64,000 nucleotides of DNA, taken from Bacillota bacterium (lineage in GTDB: Bacteria > Bacillota > Ch66 > Ch109). The stretch spans positions 1 through 64,000 of the forward strand of contig JABLWZ010000010.1 of the NCBI GenBank assembly GCA_013178275.1, read 5' to 3'. Below are positions 34,044 to 41,798 of the stretch, piece after piece (the first letter of the stretch is position 1; each line of letters opens with the position of its first letter). A program made the position numbers and the translations under genes. The notes below the pieces were generated by a model. That model did not search any database, had not been told where the DNA came from, and saw only the letters and a list, made by a program, of their open reading frames with translations.

Positions 34044-34096
34044 GACTCCGATTATCTCCCGGGTTGCTTACAGTACCGCTCACTACCAGTTCAGCT
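34044..34096. repeat. Dispersed repeat family 1, partial copy E
   Basis: ACTCCGATTATCTCCCGGGTTG then ACAGTACCGCTC and TTCAGCTTT match the core of the family. It overlaps the stop codon of the His/Cys-rich protein gene at 34083. Confidence 0.6.
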
Positions 34097-34730
34097 TTAT
34101 CTCCGCGGACAGCTCCGCCGCCTTGGTTTCGCCACCTTCTTTGACGAGCTTCGCGCTGGCAGTCAGTATCACCCTCTCCACCTCGCTGTTTTTCGTGAGC
34201 CAGACGGTCAGGGCGGCCTGCGGGTTTTCGACCGCAGTGACCCCTTTCAGGCAGCACATCTCCCGGTGGTGCTTCTCGGCCATCCGGGCGTGGATCTCGG
34301 CCTTCAGGTCCTCGGGGATCTCGGTCAGGTTCAGGGTCAGGACCACCGACTTGTCGGCCTGCTCCTCGACCTTCAGGTTGTTCAGGGCGTTCAGGATGAA
34401 GGCCAGCTTGGTCAGCTTAGCCCGTCCCCCGCAGCAGCGGTGGTGTTCGGAGTGGAACCGGTGGAAGCGCCGGTGGTGTCCACCGCAGTGGTCCGGGAAG
34501 CAGCCGTAGATCTCGGTGCTGCTCTCGTGCTTGACCTGCTTCCCGTCATGGTCCAGCACCGTGTTGATCCTGGCCTTGGTCAGGCCGGTGGCCAGATTCT
34601 TTTGGAACTCGTTTTCGAACCTCATGACCTCCACGCTGTCGCAGGTCCCTCGGGCCTTGACGACCCCCTGGAATTCGTTTTTGTCCCTCATCGCTTTAAC
34701 CACGTCGTACAAAAGCTTGATCTTGTTCAT
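34083..34730 (-). CDS. Uncharacterised 215-aa protein with a His/Cys-rich metal-binding-like loop
   Basis: I do not recognise a family. Residues about 75-101 form a striking cluster, CFPDHCGGHHRRFHRFH followed by SEHHRCCGG, with four Cys and eight His. It divides two otherwise ordinary amphipathic halves; the second half has ALTVWLTKNSEVERV and an alternating charged/hydrophobic pattern that looks beta-rich. No signal peptide or membrane segment. A metal-storage or sensing role is possible by composition only. AAAGGAGGT lies about 6 bases before the ATG. It sits directly upstream of the two-component genes on the same strand, 166 bp away. Confidence 0.75.
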   Translation of the reverse strand: MNKIKLLYDVVKAMRDKNEFQGVVKARGTCDSVEVMRFENEFQKNLATGLTKARINTVLDHDGKQVKHESSTEIYGCFPDHCGGHHRRFHRFHSEHHRCCGGRAKLTKLAFILNALNNLKVEEQADKSVVLTLNLTEIPEDLKAEIHARMAEKHHREMCCLKGVTAVENPQAALTVWLTKNSEVERVILTASAKLVKEGGETKAAELSAEIKLNW

Positions 34731-34948
34731 GGGTCGATGACCTCCTTTTTTGTTGGTAAGGCCATCGTATCGTGTAGAGATAAACTGCCGATAAAGGGTT
34801 TATAAACTTTTTATAAAAACTTCCCTCGGAGGTGTTTATTCAGGGATTATATCTATTCCCCGTTTTTATATATTAATAGGGTCATATTCAGCAGGTAAAA
34901 AAACGGAAATTGTCGAACTATCATTAAAAAAGGAAGGAGGTGTTTTTC

Positions 34949-35314
34949 TTGGTAGACCGTTATACACTTAGCGAGACCAGCAAGTGGGCTGGTTTGGCCG
35001 GCATCCTTACAATCATTTTGGGGGCGTTATTAGCATTTTGCGGCCTTTTCGCGTTCATCATCGGGGCACTTCCGGGGGTAATCGTAATCATCATGGGGGT
35101 CATGCTGAGGAAGGCGAAACAGCGGGCGGACGATATCCTCATGACCCAGGATCCCAGCCCGGAAAAACTGTCCCTGATGCTGCAGAGCCTGAACTCATAC
35201 CTGAAGATAACCTTCATCTACGCCATCGTGATGATAGCCCTGTCACTACTCTCTCTCCTGGCAAGCCTTATTATGGGCATCGCGATGTTTTCCGCGATCT
35301 CCAGCGGGTTTTAA
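34949..35314 (+). CDS. DUF5362-like small membrane protein
   Basis: A 121-aa protein with an N-terminal soluble stretch (VDRYTLSETSKW), two helices (about residues 14-50) forming GALLAFCGLFAFIIGALPG, a cytoplasmic segment with LMTQDPSPEKLSLMLQSL, and a final pair of helices. It resembles DUF5362 family membrane proteins of unknown function. TTG at 34949 is chosen because AAGGAGG lies 8 bases upstream; a GTG at 34940 is too close to that site. A hairpin follows at 35344-35370. Confidence 0.75.
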   Translation: MVDRYTLSETSKWAGLAGILTIILGALLAFCGLFAFIIGALPGVIVIIMGVMLRKAKQRADDILMTQDPSPEKLSLMLQSLNSYLKITFIYAIVMIALSLLSLLASLIMGIAMFSAISSGF

Positions 35315-35343
35315 ACCCTTATCGATCGCTGAATGACGAAAAA

Positions 35344-35372
35344 AAGCGGGGGCCGAAACCGGCTCCCGCTCG
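35344..35372 (+). terminator. GC-rich hairpin after the DUF5362-like gene
   Basis: AGCGGGGGCCG-AAA-CCGGCTCCCGCT hairpin preceded by an A run and followed by CGCTCTTTGG. It is probably a terminator. The same stem sequence (GGAGCCGGTTTCGGCTCC-like) recurs at 41386. Confidence 0.6.
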
Positions 35373-35426
35373 CTCTTTGGTAATCGTGTAAAGACCGGGA
35401 CCGGGCATCCGGTCCAGGAGAGGGGA

Positions 35427-36209
35427 TCACCCCGCGTGGAGGTCCCGGGCGAACAGCGCGGCTCCCAGGGCGGCGGTCAGCTCCGGCTGGCTGGGGATCA
35501 GCAGGCGGCACCCCAGCTGCTTTTCCAGGGCCGACACGACACCCCGGTTGAGGGCGACCCCTCCGGTGAACACCACATCGGGTTCCGTCCCGGTGCGGGT
35601 GGTCATCACCGCTACCCTTTTGGCCACCGACTCGCACACCCCCGCCAGGATGTCCTCCCGGGGGGTCCCGGCGGAGATGTGGGAGATCACCTCCGACTCG
35701 GCGAATACGGTACAAAACGACGAGATAGGACATTTTCCCTTCGCCGCGAGGGCCATCTCCCCTATCTCCTCCAGCCGGGTCTCCAGGGCCCCGGCCATCA
35801 CCTCCAGGAAACGGCCGGTCCCCGCGGCGCACTTTTCGTTCATAGCGAAGTCCATCACCCTGCCGCCGGCAGCGGTCCTTATGACCTTGCTGTCCTGGCC
35901 GCCGATATCGATGATGGTGCGGGCGGAACCGAACAGGTGGGAAACGCCCCGGGCCTGGCAGGTGATCTCCGATACCTCGCGGTCGGCGGTAAAGGTGACC
36001 CTCCCGTACCCGGTGGCCACCGTGGCGGCGACCTCCCTTTCCCCGATCCCCCGCTCCGAAAGCAGTGAGGACGCCAGGCGGGCGGCGACCTCCCGGCCGC
36101 TGTAGCCGGAACGGCTGAAGGTCTGGGCAACCACTTCTCCGGCCTCGTTCAACAGCACCACCTTGGTGGTGAGGGAGCCTATGTCGACTCCCAGGTAGTA
36201 CCGGCCCAT
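35427..36209 (-). CDS. 2-hydroxyacyl-CoA dehydratase activator (BadF/HgdC-type ATPase), set 1
   Basis: A 260-aa ASKHA-fold ATPase that delivers one high-energy electron to the dehydratase by ATP hydrolysis. GVDIGSLTTKVVLLNE is the phosphate-binding loop; the two Cys that hold the bridging [4Fe-4S] cluster of the homodimer are in SEITCQARGVSHLF and NEKCAAGTGRFLEV; DIGGQDSKVI is also conserved. It is the last gene after two dehydratase subunits, 106 bp away with a repeat fragment between. It is closely similar to the activator at 56512. Confidence 0.94.
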   Translation of the reverse strand: MGRYYLGVDIGSLTTKVVLLNEAGEVVAQTFSRSGYSGREVAARLASSLLSERGIGEREVAATVATGYGRVTFTADREVSEITCQARGVSHLFGSARTIIDIGGQDSKVIRTAAGGRVMDFAMNEKCAAGTGRFLEVMAGALETRLEEIGEMALAAKGKCPISSFCTVFAESEVISHISAGTPREDILAGVCESVAKRVAVMTTRTGTEPDVVFTGGVALNRGVVSALEKQLGCRLLIPSQPELTAALGAALFARDLHAG

Positions 36210-36221
36210 ATCAAACCTCCA

Positions 36222-36312
36222 TAGAAAAACTTGACTGTCGCAAAGTCAAAGACTGCAGCGAGAGCTTTAGTTGCACTTGCTTCGGAGTGCAAAGAAAACT
36301 TGGTTTCCGATA
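36222..36312. repeat. Dispersed repeat family 2, copy near the set-1 activator
   Basis: GAAAAACTTGACTGTCGCAAAG, then GCGAGAGCTTTAGTTGCACT, TGCTTCGG and TTTCCGATAGTG. The same blocks occur in the same order at 62851-62945 and partly at 45534-45590. Confidence 0.6.
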
Positions 36313-36315
36313 GTG

Positions 36316-37542
36316 CTAGATGCCGCCGAGCGCTTCCAGGTATGCCTGGACCCGGTTGCGGATGGGCTCGTCGGCGTACGCGCGCGGGTCTGCCATGTCA
36401 GCCTCCACGATCAGGCCCGGGACCCCGGTCTCCCGCGTGACCCGGCGCCGGATGACCTCCTGGACGTGGGAGTAGGGCTTGCAGGAGCGGTTGGAGTGCA
36501 TGACGAAGCCGTCGGCGCTGTAGTCACGTATCAGTTCGATGATCTGCCGGGCGCGATACTCCGGCGAGCGGTTAAGGAAGACCTCGGTGTAGGTGGATGC
36601 CAGGCTCTCGACCGGGTCGCCGGGGGCGATATCCATCGCCCAGCCCCCGGTGTAGGTGTCGGTGACGAAGCAGGCCTGGTGGTCGGTGAAGGTCTTGAAG
36701 AACCCGAAGAGCCGAGTCCAGATCGCGATGTTGTCCCAGACCAGGCGTATCTTCTCCCCCTCGACCGCCGCCTTCCCGTTCTGGACCCGCTGCCGGACCT
36801 CGTCCCGGAGGTGGAGGTAGTAGTCGACCGCCCCCTGGGTCCCCCGGAGCACCACGATCGGGGCCATGTGGATGAACAGGTCGGTCCCGTTAAGCGGAGA
36901 GGGGCGGTTTCGGCAGAGTTCACGGATCTCCTTCCAGAGCCCTACCGCCTGGTCGCTGAGCTGAAGCCGGCGCCTGAGTTCCTCGGGGTCGAAGCGGCGT
37001 CCGGTAAGCTGTTTCAGGAAGGAAATCATCTCTCTGAGCTGTTCCTGCACGTATTCGTGGGCCGGGGGGGTCAGCTCGCCCGGCAGGAAAGGGGTGTCCA
37101 GGAACAGCAGGGGGGCCTGGAAGTGGCGCGACAGGGCCTCGTACCACTTGAGGACGGTGCCGCAGATGTTGTTGCAGCAGACCAGCAGGTCGGGACGGGG
37201 CAGTCCCTTCAGGGGAGCCTTCTCCGGCTGCAGGATCGAGCCCAGGTGGGAACGGGCGTAAGAGCAGAGGTCCTGGGAAAACCCGGCGGCCTCGGCCGCC
37301 TGGCACAGCTCGCCCGACGCCCGCCTGGTGGTGCAGAGGGCCCCGTACTGCTCGGGGTATACCGGGTGGACGCCCATGGCCAGCAAAAGCTCCACCGGGG
37401 CCCCGCTGGTGACCCAGGCCAGGGGCCTCCTCAGTGGTTTCCCCCAGAGATGGTGGTACTTGGACTTCAGGTAGTAGCGAGTCAGGGTCTTTTCCAGGAG
37501 CCGGGTGGTTTCCAAAATCGGGTAGCTTCGTTTTTTAGCCAT
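36316..37542 (-). CDS. 2-hydroxyacyl-CoA dehydratase alpha-type subunit, set 1
   Basis: A 408-aa HgdA/FldB-type subunit of an oxygen-sensitive [4Fe-4S] dehydratase or reductase. Family motifs: WVTSGAPVELLLAMGVHPVY, LLVCCNNICGTVLKWYEAL, and near the C-terminus VMHSNRSCKPYSHVQEVI, which supplies conserved cluster cysteines. It is paralogous to the protein at 58495, which shares NICxTVxKWYE and NRSCKP. The reaction would be syn-elimination of water from a (R)-2-hydroxyacyl-CoA via a ketyl radical, or a benzoyl-CoA-reductase-like reduction; the substrate is unknown. Confidence 0.9.
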   Translation of the reverse strand: MAKKRSYPILETTRLLEKTLTRYYLKSKYHHLWGKPLRRPLAWVTSGAPVELLLAMGVHPVYPEQYGALCTTRRASGELCQAAEAAGFSQDLCSYARSHLGSILQPEKAPLKGLPRPDLLVCCNNICGTVLKWYEALSRHFQAPLLFLDTPFLPGELTPPAHEYVQEQLREMISFLKQLTGRRFDPEELRRRLQLSDQAVGLWKEIRELCRNRPSPLNGTDLFIHMAPIVVLRGTQGAVDYYLHLRDEVRQRVQNGKAAVEGEKIRLVWDNIAIWTRLFGFFKTFTDHQACFVTDTYTGGWAMDIAPGDPVESLASTYTEVFLNRSPEYRARQIIELIRDYSADGFVMHSNRSCKPYSHVQEVIRRRVTRETGVPGLIVEADMADPRAYADEPIRNRVQAYLEALGGI

Positions 37543-37571
37543 AAGCTCTCTCCTTCTTCGGGCGGCCCGAA

Positions 37572-38693
37572 TTAATAGAGGCTTTCCAGGAAGGCCTGCA
37601 GGCGGGTGCGTTCCGGCCCTCCTATATCGGAGCCCTCCAGCTCCAGCACCATGGTGCGGGTGCCTTTTTTTCTGAGACGGTCGGACAGCGGCACGGAATC
37701 CCAGGCGTGCGGTTCGCAGTACTTGCGTATCACCAGGAGCACCCCCTGGGCCTGCCTCTCCCGGGCCAGGTCCTCCAGGTAGTCGATCCGTTCATCCAAG
37801 GCGCGGCAGCGGCAGGGACAGGGAGGCATGCGGGTGAAACGCTGGACGATGGCGTCGAGGAGATCGGTCTCCTCCGCCGCGGCGGGGTCCTGGTAATGAC
37901 GGTAGCCGGTGCAGGTGTCGTCCGCCACAACCCGGCCTCCCAGCCCTTCCAGCATCTGAAACAGCCCGTCGTCCTCCATCACCGCCCCGCTTACCATCAA
38001 GCGCACCCTCCCGCCGGGACCGGCCGCCATCTCCCGCAGCAGCGGCATGGCGGCATCGAGCGTTTTCGCGTATGCTTCGCGGGGCATCACCTGGCCGGCC
38101 CGCATCACCGCCGCGGTCAGGTGCGAGGGGAGCCCGGGGCGGAGCTTATCCAGCTCACCCGCCTGGCTCCTGATCCGCTGACAGAGCTTCACCGCCCGAC
38201 CCAGGTCTTCATCCCCGATCCGGCGTCCGGATATCGTTTCCAGCCCCCGGCGCATCGCCAGCAGTTGGCTCTTGAAGTACTTCTGGGCGCCGGGGGCATC
38301 GAGCCTGACCGGGGGAACCATGAACAGGACCGGGAGACCGGGTACGGCATCCTTCCAGATACCCCCCAGGCTCTGCATGGTGTCGCAGGTGTGGGCGAAC
38401 CCGACCCCCGCCAGGTCCTGGCACTGTCCTTCCAGGGCCGCGGCCAGGCATCCCCTCGCCAGCGAGCAGCTGTAGGCGGGAAGCTCGGCCGGGGTGGCCC
38501 CGCTGACCTGGGGCAGCAGCCGGAACGGCTCCAGGCCGGCGGCCAGGACCAGCTCTTCCGGCCAGTAGCTGCAGAAGAAGCCGAAGAACCGGCGGCTGGG
38601 GTAGCGTTCGGCGCGGCGCGCTCCTTTCAGTGAGGATTCTTCCAGCAGCAGCTCCAGCCCTGGTTTCGCGTCCATGTTCAAGTCTTTTTCCAT
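37572..38693 (-). CDS. 2-hydroxyacyl-CoA dehydratase beta-type subunit, set 1
   Basis: A 373-aa HgdB/FldC-type partner of the subunit at 36316. FFCSYWPEELVLAAGLEPF, AYSCSLARGCLAAAL, FAHTCDTMQSLGGIW and VIRKYCEPHAWDSVPL carry conserved Cys positions for a [4Fe-4S] cluster. The start at 38693 has ACGGAGG upstream; an ATG at 38675 is possible. Gaps to its neighbours are 29 and 21 bp, so it is in an operon with the acyl-CoA ligase upstream. Confidence 0.88.
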   Translation of the reverse strand: MEKDLNMDAKPGLELLLEESSLKGARRAERYPSRRFFGFFCSYWPEELVLAAGLEPFRLLPQVSGATPAELPAYSCSLARGCLAAALEGQCQDLAGVGFAHTCDTMQSLGGIWKDAVPGLPVLFMVPPVRLDAPGAQKYFKSQLLAMRRGLETISGRRIGDEDLGRAVKLCQRIRSQAGELDKLRPGLPSHLTAAVMRAGQVMPREAYAKTLDAAMPLLREMAAGPGGRVRLMVSGAVMEDDGLFQMLEGLGGRVVADDTCTGYRHYQDPAAAEETDLLDAIVQRFTRMPPCPCRCRALDERIDYLEDLARERQAQGVLLVIRKYCEPHAWDSVPLSDRLRKKGTRTMVLELEGSDIGGPERTRLQAFLESLY

Positions 38694-38714
38694 AATCGAA
38701 CCTCCGTCGGCCGC

Positions 38715-40415
38715 CTAAAGGGCGGCGGTTTTATCGCTCTGTTCCCGCAGGGGCTGCTTCAGTATCTTGCCGATGATGCTCTTGGGCAGGTCGGGGCAGA
38801 TCTCGACCTGACGCGGGACCTTGTAAGGCACCAGGTGCTGCCGGCAGAAGCGGATTATCTCCCCGGGATCGGCGGCGCACCCGTCCTTTAAGGTGACGAA
38901 GGCCTTGACCACCTCGTCCTGGAACTCGCCCCTGACCCCTATCACGCTGGTCTCCCTGACCGCGGGGTGCTGGTGCAGGACGTCCTCCACCTCCCGCGGG
39001 TAGACGTTGAACCCGCCGGTTATTATCAGGTCTTTCAGCCGGTCGACCATGAAGAAGTACCCGTCCTCGTCCATGTAGCCCAGGTCCCCGGTGTGAAGCC
39101 AGCCGTTTCTGACCGCGGAGGCGTTCTCTTCGGGGCGGTTGTAGTAGCCCAGCATCATGTCGGGGCTCTGGAGGACGAATTCGCCGATCTCTCCCGGGGG
39201 CATCTCCGTCTCCCCGGTCTCGAGGTCGACCACCCGCATCACGGTGTCGGGGAAGGGGACGCCGATGCTGCCGGTCTTGTTCGCCCCGCGGAATGGGTTG
39301 CAGCACTTGGCGGTGACCGCCTCGGTCAGGCCGTATCCCTCCATCAGCCTGCCGCCGGTCAGCTCCTCGAACCGGCGCTTCACCTCCGGCGCCAGGGCGG
39401 AAGCGCCGGCGAAGCACCCGCGCAGGGAGGACAGGTCGTACCGGGAAAGCTCGGGGTGGTTTATCAGTCCGATGTACATGGTGGGCACCCCGGCGAAAAG
39501 CGTGGGGCGGTATCGGTGGATGGCCCGCAGCACCTCCCTGACGTTGAACCGGGGCAGCAGCACCATCGAGGCTCCGTAGATGACCGGCAGGTTCATGCAC
39601 ACGCTCATCCCGAACCCGTGGAAGACGGGAAGCACGGTCAGCAGCCGGTCCTCGGGGGTCACCTGCACCCAGGCCCCGCCGTGGCTGGGGTTGACCACCA
39701 GGGCGCGGTGGGAGAGCATGACGCCCTTGGGCCGGCCGGTGGTGCCCCCGGTATAGATCAGCACGGCCTCGTCTTTGTAGATATCGACCTCGGGTGGTTT
39801 ATAGGGTCGGGGGGAGTGCCGGATCAGGTCAATGAACCGTCGGCTCCCCGACAGGTGTTCTTTGGTCCCGGGGGGCAGTTTTTGACTCAGCGGATAGAGC
39901 TGTTTCAGAGGAAAGGGCATGAATTCGCGCAGGGAGGTGTAGTAGACGTGCTCCAGCAGGTGAGGCTCGCCCGCCTCGCGGAACTTCCGCCGCACCGATT
40001 CAACCCGGTCGGCGAAGAGGTCCAGGGCGACGACCGCGCGCACTCCCCCGTCGCGCAGGATGTACATGAGTTCCGTCTCGGTGTTGAGCGGGTTCATCGG
40101 GACCACCGTCGCCCCGGTCATCATGATGCTGTAATAGCTGATGACGTACTGCGGGGAGTTGGGCAGCAGAAGCGCGACCCGGCACCCCCGTCCGATCCCC
40201 AGGTCCGCGAGCGCCGATACCATGCTTTCCACGTGCCGTTTGAGCCGGCTGTAGCTCATAGCCGTGCCGAAAAACAGCAGGGCCGTCCGGTCGGGGTTGT
40301 CCCGCGCGGATCTCAGGAAAAGCTCGAAGACCGGCTGCTCCGGGTAAGAGAGAGTCATCGGCACCTCCCGGTCGTAGCTCCTTGACCAGGGAAGCTCAGC
40401 GTTGGTACTGTCCAT
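38715..40415 (-). CDS. Acyl-CoA ligase (AMP-binding, long-chain fatty-acid-CoA ligase type)
   Basis: A 566-aa ANL-superfamily enzyme that activates a carboxylic acid to its CoA thioester via acyl-AMP. Motifs: VLIYTGGTTGRPKGVMLSH (P-loop), GYGLTEAV, YMDEDGYFFMVDRLKDLI, TGGFNVYPREVEDVL and C-terminal catalytic Lys in PKSIIGKILKQPLRE. AAAGGAG lies 9 bases before the ATG. As first enzyme gene of the set-1 operon, it probably supplies the CoA ester used by the dehydratase downstream. Its substrate class cannot be read safely. Confidence 0.92.
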   Translation of the reverse strand: MDSTNAELPWSRSYDREVPMTLSYPEQPVFELFLRSARDNPDRTALLFFGTAMSYSRLKRHVESMVSALADLGIGRGCRVALLLPNSPQYVISYYSIMMTGATVVPMNPLNTETELMYILRDGGVRAVVALDLFADRVESVRRKFREAGEPHLLEHVYYTSLREFMPFPLKQLYPLSQKLPPGTKEHLSGSRRFIDLIRHSPRPYKPPEVDIYKDEAVLIYTGGTTGRPKGVMLSHRALVVNPSHGGAWVQVTPEDRLLTVLPVFHGFGMSVCMNLPVIYGASMVLLPRFNVREVLRAIHRYRPTLFAGVPTMYIGLINHPELSRYDLSSLRGCFAGASALAPEVKRRFEELTGGRLMEGYGLTEAVTAKCCNPFRGANKTGSIGVPFPDTVMRVVDLETGETEMPPGEIGEFVLQSPDMMLGYYNRPEENASAVRNGWLHTGDLGYMDEDGYFFMVDRLKDLIITGGFNVYPREVEDVLHQHPAVRETSVIGVRGEFQDEVVKAFVTLKDGCAADPGEIIRFCRQHLVPYKVPRQVEICPDLPKSIIGKILKQPLREQSDKTAAL

Positions 40416-40497
40416 CGTCCATTCTCCTTTCAGAATGACTAAGGACCGCTGCTGAAGTTCATCTCCATCTCTCCTTTATGCGCTGCTGCGGATAGGC

Positions 40498-41214
40498 TTA
40501 TTCCTTCTCTGTGTGCTGGCTGTGGAAGATCGCTTTTAAGGCCCCTTTGAGGTGAATCTCCATCTCCCGGCCCGCCCCCGCTTCGTCCCCGGCGAGGATG
40601 GCCGCGGTTATCCGGCGGTGGCCGGCGGCGCAGTTCTCGCGGCGCTGGGGTGCGAGGTGCAGGGCCGCGGCGTATCGCTTCATGATTATCCACATGGTCG
40701 AAGCCATGGAAAAGAGTACGGAGCTGCTGCCCAGCCTCCCCACCAGCAGGTGGAACTCCTGGTCCAGGTCGGTGAAGGCCCCCGCCTCCTCCATCGATCC
40801 ATCCATCCGGGCGGCGAGTTCCTCCAGGGCCGCCCGGCCCTCCGGGCCGGCGCGCCGGGCGGCCAGCCGGGCCAGGTTGGACTCGATGATGACGATGGCC
40901 TCGAAGGCGCTCTCCATCATTTCCCGGTCCAGGCCGTCCTCGACCAGAAACCGGAACACTATCGCCTCCAGACTGGTCTCTCTGGCGGGGTCGCGCACAA
41001 AGACGCCCTCACCGACCCGTTTTTCTAAAACCCGCATCAGTTCCAGCACCCGGAGGGCTTCGCGCAGCGACCCCCGGTTGACCCCCAACTGGAGGGCCAG
41101 CTCCCGCTCCCCGGGAAGCTGCTGACCGGGCTTGAACTCCCCGTCGGCGATCTTCTGCATAACCTGGCTGGCGATGATCTCGTAGAGGTTCTTCTTCTTC
41201 ACCGTCTCAAACAT
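40498..41214 (-). CDS. FadR/FCD-family GntR transcriptional regulator
   Basis: A 238-aa regulator. The winged helix (residues 1-75) has LYEIIASQVMQKIADGEFK and PGERELALQLGVNRGSLREA, where the recognition helix lies; the C-terminal FCD helical domain has metal/ligand His residues (for example FHLLVGRLG and GHRRITAAIL). It is first gene of the ligase-dehydratase operon. A palindromic TGGT-N3-ACCA site sits at its transcription start, indicating autoregulation, probably relieved by an acyl-CoA or organic acid. Confidence 0.93.
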   Translation of the reverse strand: MFETVKKKNLYEIIASQVMQKIADGEFKPGQQLPGERELALQLGVNRGSLREALRVLELMRVLEKRVGEGVFVRDPARETSLEAIVFRFLVEDGLDREMMESAFEAIVIIESNLARLAARRAGPEGRAALEELAARMDGSMEEAGAFTDLDQEFHLLVGRLGSSSVLFSMASTMWIIMKRYAAALHLAPQRRENCAAGHRRITAAILAGDEAGAGREMEIHLKGALKAIFHSQHTEKE

Positions 41215-41238
41215 GTGCTGTCCACCTCAGTGGTTTAA

Positions 41239-41249
41239 TGGTCGAACCA
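41239..41249 (-). promoter_or_regulatory. Putative FadR-type operator
   Basis: TGGTCGAACCA is a perfect TGGT-N3-ACCA palindrome of the type bound by FadR/FCD regulators. It is located about +3 to +13 relative to the predicted start site. Confidence 0.65.
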
Positions 41250-41258
41250 GTTGATTAG

Positions 41259-41287
41259 ATTTTACCACCGGCACGGTTACTTGGCAA
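41259..41287 (-). promoter_or_regulatory. Sigma-A-like promoter of the FadR-ligase-dehydratase operon
   Basis: Minus strand TTGCCA (41287-41282), a 17-base spacer, TAAAAT (41264-41259). The predicted start near 41252 is adjacent to the operator. Confidence 0.7.
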
Positions 41288-41383
41288 CAACTTATAGATA
41301 GGAATGTACTTTATTGCACAAACGCTATATATTCCGCGGTGGTTGGGGATAGGGTGAAGTGTAAGCGAGTTGAATGTAATCAT

Positions 41384-41412
41384 AGAAAACGGGAGCCGGT
41401 TTCGGCTCCCGC
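41384..41412 (-). terminator. Intrinsic terminator, minus strand, downstream of the carboxylase operon
   Basis: Minus strand GGCGGGAGCCG-AAA-CCGGCTCCCGTTTTCTAT. It probably ends transcripts coming from accC and anything in 41413-41798. Confidence 0.75.
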
Positions 41413-41798
41413 CAGAGTGTAGACAATGCCCTTCTAAAATATTGACACATGTGCACCAGCATTCAATCGGCCTCAAATAGTGGACATACTCTGTGGGGGC
41501 ATGAGCCCCTTATGGCGCGGAGCGTCTTTCTGCCCTGTGAAGGTCGACCGGCAAAAAGGGGCGAGCGACAGGAGGTCGCGAGAAAGCAAAGTGCAAGGAT
41601 GCACGTTTTGCTTTTTCCCAACCCCTTTGTGCATGTCGGCCTGAACAGTTGGCAGAACAGCGACGGGAATACCGGGCGACAGGACACCACAGAGTATGGC
41701 CCGGCCCTGATGAGATTGAATGCGATCCTTTAGGTGTGGTGTGGTTTTTTGTCGACAGTCTGAGGCGGGTGTCCCCGCCCGCTTTCTCGCTCTCTTCT
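41413..41798. other. Intergenic region with three consecutive hairpins, possible structured RNA
   Basis: No convincing gene; short ORFs on both strands overlap hairpins and lack good ribosome binding sites. GGGGC-ATGA-GCCCC (about 41493-41507), GCGAC-AGGAG-GTCGC (about 41563-41578) and AGCAAAGTGCA-AGGA-TGCACGTTTTGCT followed by TTTT (41585-41616) lie within 125 bases. A perfect TTGACA lies at 41442-41447 but without a clear -10. It could be an RNA gene or an element remnant. Confidence 0.4.

Noticed and set aside
32769..34805. 678-codon + strand frame opposite the histidine kinase and His/Cys-rich gene
   Set aside because: The product is Val/Leu/Gln/His-rich with no domain, and the minus-strand genes have clear catalytic motifs.
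36271..37575. Long + strand frame opposite the set-1 dehydratase alpha gene
   Set aside because: Shadow of a GC-rich conserved gene; no plausible protein features.
38967..40385. Long + strand frame opposite the acyl-CoA ligase
   Set aside because: Antisense to all ligase motifs; low-complexity product.
41449..41733. Possible 94-aa + strand gene in the hairpin region
   Set aside because: No ribosome binding site, its frame runs through three hairpins, and no recognisable protein features.
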